Positions 1 through 5,951 of a stretch of 6,540 nucleotides of DNA are shown one piece after another. Source of the DNA: Gammaproteobacteria bacterium (lineage in GTDB: Bacteria; Pseudomonadota; Gammaproteobacteria; Chromatiales; Chromatiaceae); assembly GCA_015767355.1 (NCBI GenBank), contig JADWMH010000072.1, forward strand, positions 2,835 to 9,374, written 5' to 3'. A program made the position numbers and the translations under genes. Each line of letters begins with the position of its first letter. The stretch's first letter is position 1. Below the pieces are notes generated by a model that saw only the letters and a program-made list of their open reading frames with translations, made no database searches and had not been told where the DNA came from.

Positions 1-1185
1 CAGAAACCCAAATATTTCAACTATGATGCGTCGATTTGCGCGCATGCCCGCTCCGGAATCACCGCCTGCACGCGTTGTATCGACGCCTGTCCGGCACAGG
101 CGATCAGCTCTCTTGAGGAGATGATAGAGGTAGATCCCTATCTGTGTCAGGGTGGTGGCGTATGTACGGCTGTCTGTCCGGGTGGAGCGCTGACCTACGC
201 CTATCCTTCGATGCAGGATACGCTTGATCAGGTGCGCACACTGCTGCAAGTCTTTAGGGGATCAGGCGGTGATCATCCGGTACTCGCGTTTTTCGCAGAA
301 AATGATCAGCAATACGAAGTCCAGGGTGATGGAGAGTCCAGCGGTGAAATCACGCAGCAGCTTGCTGACAACGTACTGCCGATGGTGGTCGAGGAGCTGG
401 CCAGTACCGGGCTTGAGGTGTGGTTTTCCGCACTGGCTTATGGGGCCGGTCGTGTCGTACTGGTTGATCGGGGCTCGATGGCGGAACGAGTGCGTACAGC
501 GCTGCAGCAGCAGATTGCAATTGCGCAGGAGATTCTGCAGGGCATGGGCTATCCTGTCGATGCCATTCAACTTCAGCCAGTCAACGATGAGGAGCAGGGC
601 TTTGAAATCACGATGCCTGTGATCGACGCCGCCGCTTTTTCTGCTGCCGGTGGAAAACGGCAAACTCTCTTTATGGCGATCGATCATCTCTATGCGCAGT
701 CGCAGTATAAGAAGCCGATGGTCAATCTTGCTGCAGGGGCGCCGTTTGGCGCGGCAACAGTTGATGCGGAGCGCTGCACCCTGTGCCTCTCCTGCGTCAG
801 CGCCTGTCCGGGAAAGGCTTTGCAGAGTGGCCATGATGCACCGCAAATTCACTTTCTTGAGAGCAACTGTCTGCAATGCGGAATCTGCACCCGGACCTGC
901 CCGGAGGATGCGATCTGGATCTCGACGCGTCTGTTGTTTGACAGAGAGGCGAGATCGACAGCTCGGCTGTTGTATGAAGAGGAGCCATTCTGCTGCGTTG
1001 CTTGCGGAAAGCCATTTGCAAGCCGCTCCATGATCGAGAATATGCAGAAAAAACTGGGTCAGCACCCAATGTTTCAGAGCCAGCGGGCGCGTGAGCGTCT
1101 GCTGATGTGTGAAGAGTGCCGGGTGGTGGACGTGGTGCAGGACGCCGATGCGATGGGTGCGGATATGGGATCGCGGCGGCATTGA
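1..1185 (+). CDS. Polyferredoxin (4Fe-4S binding protein) of formate dehydrogenase locus, 5' end outside window
   Basis: The frame is open from the first base to the TGA at 1183-1185, giving 394 visible residues. The start lies upstream, so an internal ATG at 121 is not the real start. Residue numbers count from the window edge. Ferredoxin-type motifs appear in two blocks. The first has C13-x9-C23-x2-C26-x3-C30-P followed by C49-x5-C55-x3-C59-P. The second has C259-x2-C-x2-C-x3-C269-P and C290-x2-C-x2-C-x3-C300-P. Between them lies about 200 residues of alpha/beta-looking sequence without cysteines. The tail has C331-C332-x2-C335 and C370-x2-C373, which looks like a zinc-ribbon or extra metal site. 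No signal peptide or membrane segment is visible, so it is probably cytoplasmic. Proteins of this kind sit beside fdh operons in many beta- and gammaproteobacteria. A role in electron delivery or in maturation of the dehydrogenase is inference. In the second motif the usual second Cys is Gly52. Confidence is high for an Fe-S protein and low for an exact role. Confidence 0.88.
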   Translation, partial: QKPKYFNYDASICAHARSGITACTRCIDACPAQAISSLEEMIEVDPYLCQGGGVCTAVCPGGALTYAYPSMQDTLDQVRTLLQVFRGSGGDHPVLAFFAENDQQYEVQGDGESSGEITQQLADNVLPMVVEELASTGLEVWFSALAYGAGRVVLVDRGSMAERVRTALQQQIAIAQEILQGMGYPVDAIQLQPVNDEEQGFEITMPVIDAAAFSAAGGKRQTLFMAIDHLYAQSQYKKPMVNLAAGAPFGAATVDAERCTLCLSCVSACPGKALQSGHDAPQIHFLESNCLQCGICTRTCPEDAIWISTRLLFDREARSTARLLYEEEPFCCVACGKPFASRSMIENMQKKLGQHPMFQSQRARERLLMCEECRVVDVVQDADAMGADMGSRRH

Positions 1186-1222
1186 GAGAGCCCACACATA
1201 AAAGAGCAATATCTCCGGTTGG

Positions 1223-1272
1223 ATTGGTAATTATGCTCCCTATTGGTAATTATTTTCCGAAATATATTGGTA
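1223..1272 (+). repeat. Direct repeats ATTGGTAATTAT (two full copies and one partial) upstream of the chaperone gene
   Basis: ATTGGTAATTAT occurs at 1223-1234 and again at 1242-1253, a 19-bp step. A shorter copy, ATTGGTA, lies at 1266-1272. The third copy overlaps the -24 element of the predicted sigma-54 promoter. With the predicted transcript start near 1294, the full copies lie at about -71 to -41. They could bind a regulator or bending protein on the same DNA face (19 bp is close to two helical turns), or they could be chance repetition in AT-rich DNA. No known operator was recognised. Confidence 0.5.
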
Positions 1273-1283
1273 CATACCTTGCA
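1268..1283 (+). promoter_or_regulatory. Predicted sigma-54 (-24/-12) promoter
   Basis: The site reads TGGTACATACCTTGCA. It has the obligatory GG (1269-1270) and GC (1281-1282) exactly 10 bases apart. It matches 10 of the 12 defined positions of the consensus TGGCACG-N4-TTGCW; the mismatches are T for C at 1271 and A for G at 1274. The transcript should start near 1294, about 15 bases before the ATG at 1309, leaving room for the GAGA at 1297-1300 as a weak ribosome binding site. The placement between the polyferredoxin and the chaperone gene suggests a promoter for the downstream fdh unit. Sigma-54 control would need an AAA+ enhancer-binding activator, which is not in this window. The E. coli fdhF gene is a known sigma-54-dependent formate dehydrogenase gene, activated by FhlA. 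Confidence 0.65.
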
Positions 1284-1308
1284 TTATAAGCTACATGAGA
1301 ACCAAAAA

Positions 1309-1956
1309 ATGAGAAGCCAGACGACCGCACTCGAGCAACAGCCTGATGCCATTGCTTTCGATGCTGAAAACATTAGCATGCCGGATGAAGAGCAGCAGTA
1401 CCGGGCTGCAGCATATGGTCTGCTGGCGGCTTTGTTGAGATCGCCGCCGGATGCCGGATTATTGGCGCAGGTGACCGGTTTCTCACAGATTGATGCCTCT
1501 ACCGATGAACTTGCATTGTCCATGTCGATGTTGGGGCTTGCAGCTTCGACCAGCAATGTTCAGCAGGTGGATGATGAGTTTCATGATCTGTTCATCGGAC
1601 TGGGTCGTGGAGAACTGGTGCCCTACGGCTCCTGGTATCTCACCGGCTTTCTCATGGAGAAGCCATTGAGTCGACTGCGGGATGATTTGTCGTTGCTTGG
1701 CTTTGAACGCGCCGGTGACTTCAGCGAACCCGAGGATCATGTGGCGGCGTTGTGCGAAGTGATGGTGATGCTGATCAGCGAAGGTGGAGATGAGTCACCA
1801 CAAAAATCATTTTTTGAAGCACATATAGGCAGTTGGTTGGAACGTTTCTTCAGTGATTTGAGTAAAGCGAAATCAGCTGTTTTTTATAGAGCGGTAGGGC
1901 GATTCGGAGCCATGTTTACGGCGCTGGAGAAGCGTTATCTGAATATGCCGGTTTGA
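1309..1956 (+). CDS. TorD/DmsD-family molybdoenzyme maturation chaperone
   Basis: This is a 215-residue protein, close to the usual TorD-family size of about 200, and predicted to be all-helical and cytoplasmic. Family hallmarks are visible. D88-E90-F91 leads to L94-F95-x-G97, then P105-Y106-x-S108-x-Y110-x2-G113, and later E140-P-x-D143-H144, the TorD-type E-P-x-D-H signature. Family members bind Tat leader peptides and apo-forms of molybdoenzymes and assist cofactor insertion. Its position just before two Tat-signal genes and fdhA makes FdhA the likely client. The ATG at 1309 is preferred. A TTG at 1243 would add 22 residues, but that extension lies upstream of and across the predicted sigma-54 promoter and is unlike the family. 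GAGA at 1297-1300 is a weak ribosome binding site. The first roughly 28 residues are poorly conserved-looking, so a start at ATG 1378 is possible but has no better support. The equivalent gene is called fdhT in some Shewanella annotations (from memory). Confidence 0.9.
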   Translation: MRSQTTALEQQPDAIAFDAENISMPDEEQQYRAAAYGLLAALLRSPPDAGLLAQVTGFSQIDASTDELALSMSMLGLAASTSNVQQVDDEFHDLFIGLGRGELVPYGSWYLTGFLMEKPLSRLRDDLSLLGFERAGDFSEPEDHVAALCEVMVMLISEGGDESPQKSFFEAHIGSWLERFFSDLSKAKSAVFYRAVGRFGAMFTALEKRYLNMPV

Positions 1957-1996
1957 ATGAAGTGGCGTCCCCTTCACGAAACCACGGCGATTTTCC

Positions 1997-2004
1997 GGGA
2001 GGAG
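1997..2004 (+). promoter_or_regulatory. Strong ribosome binding site that fixes a GTG start
   Basis: GGGAGGAG ends 6 bases before the GTG at 2011. The alternative ATG at 1957 directly abuts the chaperone stop codon, has no such site, and would add 18 residues before the Tat motif. The site therefore selects the GTG as start. Confidence 0.8.
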
Positions 2005-2010
2005 AGACTA

Positions 2011-2220
2011 GTGAAGCACGAACAAAAGCATGATCCACTCAAGAGCCGCAGGGCATTCATCGGTGGAGCGGTAACCGCAGGGGCAGGAGCGGCGCTGGCT
2101 GCAATCGTTCCGGCAGCGATGGTCTCTGCAGATGTCGAAGCGGCAGATGAGAAACCGGCAGACAAAGGATATCAATTGACAGAGCACGTGCTCGATTACT
2201 ACAAGAGCGCTTCGGAGTAA
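2011..2220 (+). CDS. Small twin-arginine protein, 'formate dehydrogenase region TAT target' type
   Basis: This is a 69-residue protein starting at GTG behind a strong ribosome binding site. It has a charged, lysine-rich N-terminus, then a twin-arginine motif S12-R13-R14-A-F16, then a hydrophobic Ala/Gly-rich stretch of about residues 16-40. A short polar part follows and ends with the motif GYQLTEHVLDYYKSA. The layout and the C-terminal motif match the family described as 'formate dehydrogenase region TAT target' (TIGR02811 by memory), whose members are 65-70 residues long and sit directly before fdhA. Some Shewanella annotations call it fdhX. No cysteines or cofactor sites are present. It may be anchored or exported by the Tat pathway and help assemble or stabilise the complex, but that is inference; its biochemical role is not established by the sequence. 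It lies 54 bases after the chaperone gene and 35 bases before fdhA, clearly in one operon. Confidence 0.85.
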   Translation: MKHEQKHDPLKSRRAFIGGAVTAGAGAALAAIVPAAMVSADVEAADEKPADKGYQLTEHVLDYYKSASE

Positions 2221-2243
2221 CCTCCTTGCTGCCACACCTTAAC

Positions 2244-2249
2244 AGGGGA
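2244..2249 (+). promoter_or_regulatory. Ribosome binding site of fdhA
   Basis: AGGGGA lies 6 bases before the ATG at 2256. It supports this start over the in-frame ATG at 2340, which sits just before the twin-arginine motif and has no comparable site. Confidence 0.7.
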
Positions 2250-2255
2250 TAGAGA

Positions 2256-5144
2256 ATGAAACTGACAAAGATCTCGGATCAGGTTACGGCCACACAAGCG
2301 GAAAATCCGCAGGCTGCATCCGGCGGCGCCGGTGAAACCATGACTCGCCGGACATTTTTGAGAAACTCGAGCCTGATGGCCGGAGGCGCCGCACTGGCGA
2401 CCACCCTGAACCCGGCTATGATGAAGAGAGCGCAGGCGGCAGAAAGCAAACAAGCGGCGCAAATCAAGACCATCTGCACCCACTGTTCGGTTGGCTGCGG
2501 TATTATTGCAGAAGTTGAAAATGGAGTCTGGACGGCGCAGGAACCTGCGTTTGACCATCCATTCAATCGTGGTGCGCATTGCGCCAAAGGAGCTTCTGTC
2601 AGGGAGCATGGCCATGGTGAACGCCGTCTGAAGTACCCGACCAAGCTGGTCGACGGCAAATGGAAGAAAATCTCCTGGGACGAGGCGATCAACGAAGTCG
2701 GCGACAAGATGCTGGCGATCCGCAAAGAGTCCGGGCCGGATTCCGTCTACTGGCTGGGGTCTGCAAAATTCAACAATGAACAGGCTTACCTGTTCCGCAA
2801 GCTGGCGGCGATGTGGGGCACCAACAATGTCGATCACCAGGCGCGCATTTGTCACTCCACAACTGTAGCTGGAGTGGCGAATACCTGGGGCTACGGCGCC
2901 ATGACCAACTCCTATAACGACATCCACAACTCCAGGGCGATACTGCTCATCGGCAGCAACCCGGCAGAAGCGCACCCTGTCTCATTGCAGCATATTTTCA
3001 AGGCGAAGGAGGAGAATAATGCTCCCATTATCGTCATAGATCCACGTTTTACCCGCACTGCCGCACACGCGGATATCTTCCTGCGCATACGCCCGGGCAC
3101 TGATGTTCCCGTGATCTGGGGCATGTTGTGGCATATCTTCAGGAATGGCTGGGAAGATCAAAATTTCATCGATCAGCGCGTCTACGGCATGGATGAAGTC
3201 AGGGCCGAGGTGGCGAAATGGACGCCGGATGAGGTTGAGAGAGTCTCCGGGATTCCTGAAAACCAGATTCACGCCGCGGCGAAAGCGATGGCGGATCACC
3301 GTCCGGGCACCTTTATCTGGTGCATGGGAGGAACCCAGCACACCATCGGCAACAACAATACCCGCGCCTACTGCATCTTCCAGCTGGCTCTGGGAAACAT
3401 GGGCGTCTCCGGCGGAGGCACCAACATCTTTCGCGGCCACGACAATGTTCAGGGCGCCACGGACTTCTGTATTCTCTCGCACTCACTGCCGGGCTATTAC
3501 GGCCTCTCCTCGGGTTCATGGAAGCACTGGGCGAAGGTGTGGGACCTGGATTTTGAGTGGATCAAGGGCCAGTTTGACGCCGGCAGCTATGAGCAGAGCA
3601 AGGGCAAGGATGTAAGCCCGATGAACACCAAGGGCATTCCTGTATCGCGCTGGATCGATGGCGTCCTCGAAGATAAAGGCAATATTGCGCAAAACGATAA
3701 TCTTCGTGCGATGGTCTTCTGGGGGCATGCGCCAAACAGCCAGACGCGCGGCAAGGAGATGAAAACAGCGATGGAGAAGCTGGATATGATGGTGATCATC
3801 GATCCCTATCCGACGGTATCGGCGGTCATGTCTGATCGCACCGACGGCGTCTATCTGCTGCCTGCCTGCACGCAGTTTGAAACCTACGGCTCCGTGACGG
3901 CATCCAACCGCTCGCTGCAGTGGCGCGACAAGGTGATCGAGCCGCTGTTCGAATCGCTGCCTGATCAGACCATCATGTACAAGCTGACAAAGAAGCTGGG
4001 AATTGCCGATAATCTGTTCAAGCATATCAAGGTGGAGAATGACGAGCCGCTGATCGAAGATATCACGCGCGAGTTCAACAAGGGGATGTGGACCATCGGC
4101 TATACGGGACAAACCCCGGAAAGGATGAAGAAACAGCAGCAGAACTGGGGGACTTTCGACTATACCAGCCTCGAGGCGGAGGGTGGTCCCTGCGACGGTG
4201 AATACTATGGATTGCCATGGCCATGCTGGGGCACCGCCGAGATGGCGCATCCGGGCACGCCCAATCTTTATGATACGAGTAAATCAGTTGCCAAAGGCGG
4301 TTTGAATTTCCGCGCGCGTTTTGGCGTGGAGCGCAACGGCGAAAGTCTGTTGGCGAGCGGCTCCTATCCTGTCGGCAATGAGCTGAAAGACGGACACCCG
4401 GAATTCTCTGCCGAGTTGCTGCAGAAGCTCGGCTGGTGGGATGATCTGACGCCGGAAGAGAAAGTACTGGCGGAGGGCAAGAACTGGAAGACTGATCGTT
4501 CGGGAGGTATTCAGCGGGTCGCCATCAAGCATGGTTGCGCGCCGTTCGGCAACGCCAAAGCGCGCGCCGTTGTGTGGACCTTCCCGGACCCGGTTCCTAT
4601 TCATCGCGAGCCGCTCTATACCAGCCGCCGCGACCTGGTGGAGAAGTATCCAACCTACGAGGATCGGAAATCATTCTATCGTCTGCCGACCCGCTATGCC
4701 TCTATTCAGGCAAAGGACTATTCGAAGGATTTCCCCATCATTCTGACGACTGGCAGGCTGGTGGAATACGAAGGCGGTGGTGATGAGACGCGCTCCAATC
4801 CGTGGCTGGCTGAACTGCAGCAGGATATGTTTGTCGAACTGCATCCGCGCGACGCCAATAACGCGGGCGTCAAGGATGGCGACGACGTCTGGCTGGAGAG
4901 TCCCGAAGGTGCGCGCATCAAGATCAAAGCGCAGGTGACCCGGCGTGTGGGATCGGGTGTGGCCTTCATGCCATTCCATTTCGGCGGGCATTTCGAAGGC
5001 AAGGATCTGCGCAGCAAGTATCCGCCAGGCGCAGATCCCTATGTTTTGGGAGAGGCCGCCAATACGGCGATGACCTACGGTTATGACTCGGTGACACAGA
5101 TGCAGGAATCAAAATGCAGCCTGTGCCGTATCACAAAAGTTTAA
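2256..5144 (+). CDS. fdhA: Formate dehydrogenase catalytic (alpha) subunit, Tat-exported, Cys-type
   Basis: This 962-residue member of the DMSO-reductase superfamily oxidises formate to CO2 in the periplasm using a Mo- or W-bis(MGD) cofactor and one [4Fe-4S] cluster. Order of features: a Tat signal at residues 1-62 with T30-R31-R32-T-F34-L35, a hydrophobic stretch and a likely AQA|A cleavage site near 61; cluster ligands C74-x2-C77-x3-C81 and C109; K111, equivalent to the electron-relay lysine of E. coli FdhF; the active-site pair C199-H200 in DHQARICHSTTV; R393 in IFRGHDNVQG, equivalent to the catalytic arginine; and a C-terminal dinucleotide-binding domain from about 825. The metal ligand is Cys (TGT at 2850-2852) where E. 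coli FdnG and FdoG have selenocysteine (TGA). The protein ends in a short cysteine-bearing tail, SKCSLCRITKV. Length and motifs are complete with no frameshift. The next gene starts 15 bases downstream, so translation is probably coupled. Confidence 0.97.
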   Translation: MKLTKISDQVTATQAENPQAASGGAGETMTRRTFLRNSSLMAGGAALATTLNPAMMKRAQAAESKQAAQIKTICTHCSVGCGIIAEVENGVWTAQEPAFDHPFNRGAHCAKGASVREHGHGERRLKYPTKLVDGKWKKISWDEAINEVGDKMLAIRKESGPDSVYWLGSAKFNNEQAYLFRKLAAMWGTNNVDHQARICHSTTVAGVANTWGYGAMTNSYNDIHNSRAILLIGSNPAEAHPVSLQHIFKAKEENNAPIIVIDPRFTRTAAHADIFLRIRPGTDVPVIWGMLWHIFRNGWEDQNFIDQRVYGMDEVRAEVAKWTPDEVERVSGIPENQIHAAAKAMADHRPGTFIWCMGGTQHTIGNNNTRAYCIFQLALGNMGVSGGGTNIFRGHDNVQGATDFCILSHSLPGYYGLSSGSWKHWAKVWDLDFEWIKGQFDAGSYEQSKGKDVSPMNTKGIPVSRWIDGVLEDKGNIAQNDNLRAMVFWGHAPNSQTRGKEMKTAMEKLDMMVIIDPYPTVSAVMSDRTDGVYLLPACTQFETYGSVTASNRSLQWRDKVIEPLFESLPDQTIMYKLTKKLGIADNLFKHIKVENDEPLIEDITREFNKGMWTIGYTGQTPERMKKQQQNWGTFDYTSLEAEGGPCDGEYYGLPWPCWGTAEMAHPGTPNLYDTSKSVAKGGLNFRARFGVERNGESLLASGSYPVGNELKDGHPEFSAELLQKLGWWDDLTPEEKVLAEGKNWKTDRSGGIQRVAIKHGCAPFGNAKARAVVWTFPDPVPIHREPLYTSRRDLVEKYPTYEDRKSFYRLPTRYASIQAKDYSKDFPIILTTGRLVEYEGGGDETRSNPWLAELQQDMFVELHPRDANNAGVKDGDDVWLESPEGARIKIKAQVTRRVGSGVAFMPFHFGGHFEGKDLRSKYPPGADPYVLGEAANTAMTYGYDSVTQMQESKCSLCRITKV

Positions 5145-5159
5145 TGGGAGATTGATACA

Positions 5160-5789
5160 ATGGCGCGTATGAAATTCTACTGTGATGCCGAACGCTGCAT
5201 CGAATGCAACGGCTGCGTTACTGCATGTAAAAATGAAAACGATGTTCCGTGGGGCGTTAATCGCCGCAGGGTCGTGACCATCAAGGATGGTGAAGCAGGA
5301 GAGCGTTCACTCTCCGTGGCTTGTATGCACTGCTCCGATGCTCCCTGCGCTGCCGTCTGTCCCGTCAACTGTTTCTACACTACGGACGACGGTCTGGTGC
5401 TGCATGACAAGGATATCTGCATCGGCTGCGGTTACTGCTTCTACGCCTGCCCATTCGGCGCTCCGCAGTTTCCGGAAGACGGCGCATTCGCCAGTCGCGG
5501 CAAGATGGACAAATGCACCTTTTGCGCCGGTGGGCCCGAGGAGGACAACAGCGCGGAGGAGAAGCGCAAGTATGGCTCCAACCGCCTGGCTGAAGGCAAA
5601 CTGCCGCTGTGTGCCGAGATGTGCGCAACCAAGGCGCTGCTGGCCGGCGATGCGAATGTCCTCTCAGATATCTACCGCAAACGCGTTGTGAATCGCGGCG
5701 CCAGTGTGCTCGATTGGGGCGTCTCCTATCAGAATGCTTCTCTGCGAAGTTCCAAGGGAGTGAAAGGCAAGGCTACGATGGAAGAGTAA
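5160..5789 (+). CDS. fdhB: Formate dehydrogenase iron-sulfur (beta) subunit
   Basis: This 209-residue protein carries electrons from FdhA to the membrane subunit. Four [4Fe-4S] motifs are visible: C13-x2-C16-x2-C19-x3-C23, C55-x2-C58-x4-C63-x3-C67-P, C87-x2-C90-x2-C93-x3-C97-P, and C119-x2-C122 with C151-x3-C155. This is the pattern of the FdnH/DmsB/NrfC class. There is no signal peptide, which fits co-export with folded FdhA through the Tat system. The protein is about 85 residues shorter than E. coli FdnH (294 aa) and lacks the C-terminal transmembrane helix of FdnH. Membrane attachment must then come from FdhC. GGGAG at 5146-5150, 9 bases before the ATG, is the ribosome binding site and overlaps the short gap after fdhA. 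Confidence 0.96.
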   Translation: MARMKFYCDAERCIECNGCVTACKNENDVPWGVNRRRVVTIKDGEAGERSLSVACMHCSDAPCAAVCPVNCFYTTDDGLVLHDKDICIGCGYCFYACPFGAPQFPEDGAFASRGKMDKCTFCAGGPEEDNSAEEKRKYGSNRLAEGKLPLCAEMCATKALLAGDANVLSDIYRKRVVNRGASVLDWGVSYQNASLRSSKGVKGKATMEE

Positions 5790-5809
5790 TCTCTAAGTTG
5801 TTGATTACC

Positions 5810-5885
5810 TGTAGGGTGGATAAGCGATAGCGCATCCACCATGTTCTTGGTGGATGCGGCAAAAAGACGCCTTATCCCCCCTACA
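5810..5885 (+). repeat. 76-bp nested palindromic repeat (REP/MITE-like) between fdhB and fdhC
   Basis: The outer arms TGTAGGGTGGATAAGCG (5810-5826) and CGCCTTATCCCCCCTACA (5868-5885) are inverted copies with one mismatch and one extra base. Inside lies a perfect 11-bp hairpin, CGCATCCACCA (5831-5841) and TGGTGGATGCG (5848-5858), with a 6-base loop. An alternative hairpin pairs GGTGGAT (5815-5821) with ATCCACC (5834-5840) and excludes the inner one. Starting and ending in TGTAGGG/CCCTACA is like intergenic repeats found in many copies in gammaproteobacteria; that similarity is from memory. No obvious target-site duplication flanks it and no transposase is encoded. It is not a classic intrinsic terminator because no T-run follows a stem. 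In RNA it could act on the fdhB/fdhC junction by stalling, processing or protecting the transcript. Confidence 0.75.
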
Positions 5886-5951
5886 TGTAGTTCATTTTAC
5901 TCACGAAATTCTGCACAGCGGAATTTATGCAGGCAACTTCTCAAGGCAGAC

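Noticed and set aside
262..1209. 315-residue open frame on the minus strand
   Set aside because: It is antisense to the polyferredoxin, whose Fe-S motifs prove the plus strand; its translation shows no recognisable domain.
1243..1308. TTG at 1243 as start of the chaperone gene, adding 22 residues
   Set aside because: The extension runs across the predicted sigma-54 promoter and repeats, has no ribosome binding site, and does not look like a TorD N-terminus.
1957..2010. ATG at 1957 as start of the small Tat protein
   Set aside because: It abuts the chaperone stop without a ribosome binding site and would put 31 residues before the twin-arginine motif; the GTG at 2011 has a strong site at the right spacing.
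2199..2975. Minus-strand open frame of 258 residues, and a similar one at 3516-4250
   Set aside because: Both are shadows of the fdhA coding strand, with low-complexity, arginine-rich translations and no family signatures.
5609..5830. 73-residue plus-strand frame overlapping the fdhB end
   Set aside because: It is out of frame with fdhB, shows no motif, has no ribosome binding site, and ends inside the repeat element.
5810..5890. Intrinsic terminator between fdhB and fdhC
   Set aside because: The stems are strong but none is followed by a T-run; the A-run at 5861-5865 after the inner stem would fit only a reverse-strand reading, and no gene on that strand needs it.
5881..5890. Perfect 10-bp palindrome CTACATGTAG
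   Set aside because: It is short and partly made of the repeat's own end; no operator family was recognised.
5905..5932. Small inverted repeats (AAATTC/GAATTT and CTGCA/TGCAG) upstream of fdhC
   Set aside because: Five- to six-base arms in a gap this long are expected by chance; no promoter of good quality was found beside them.
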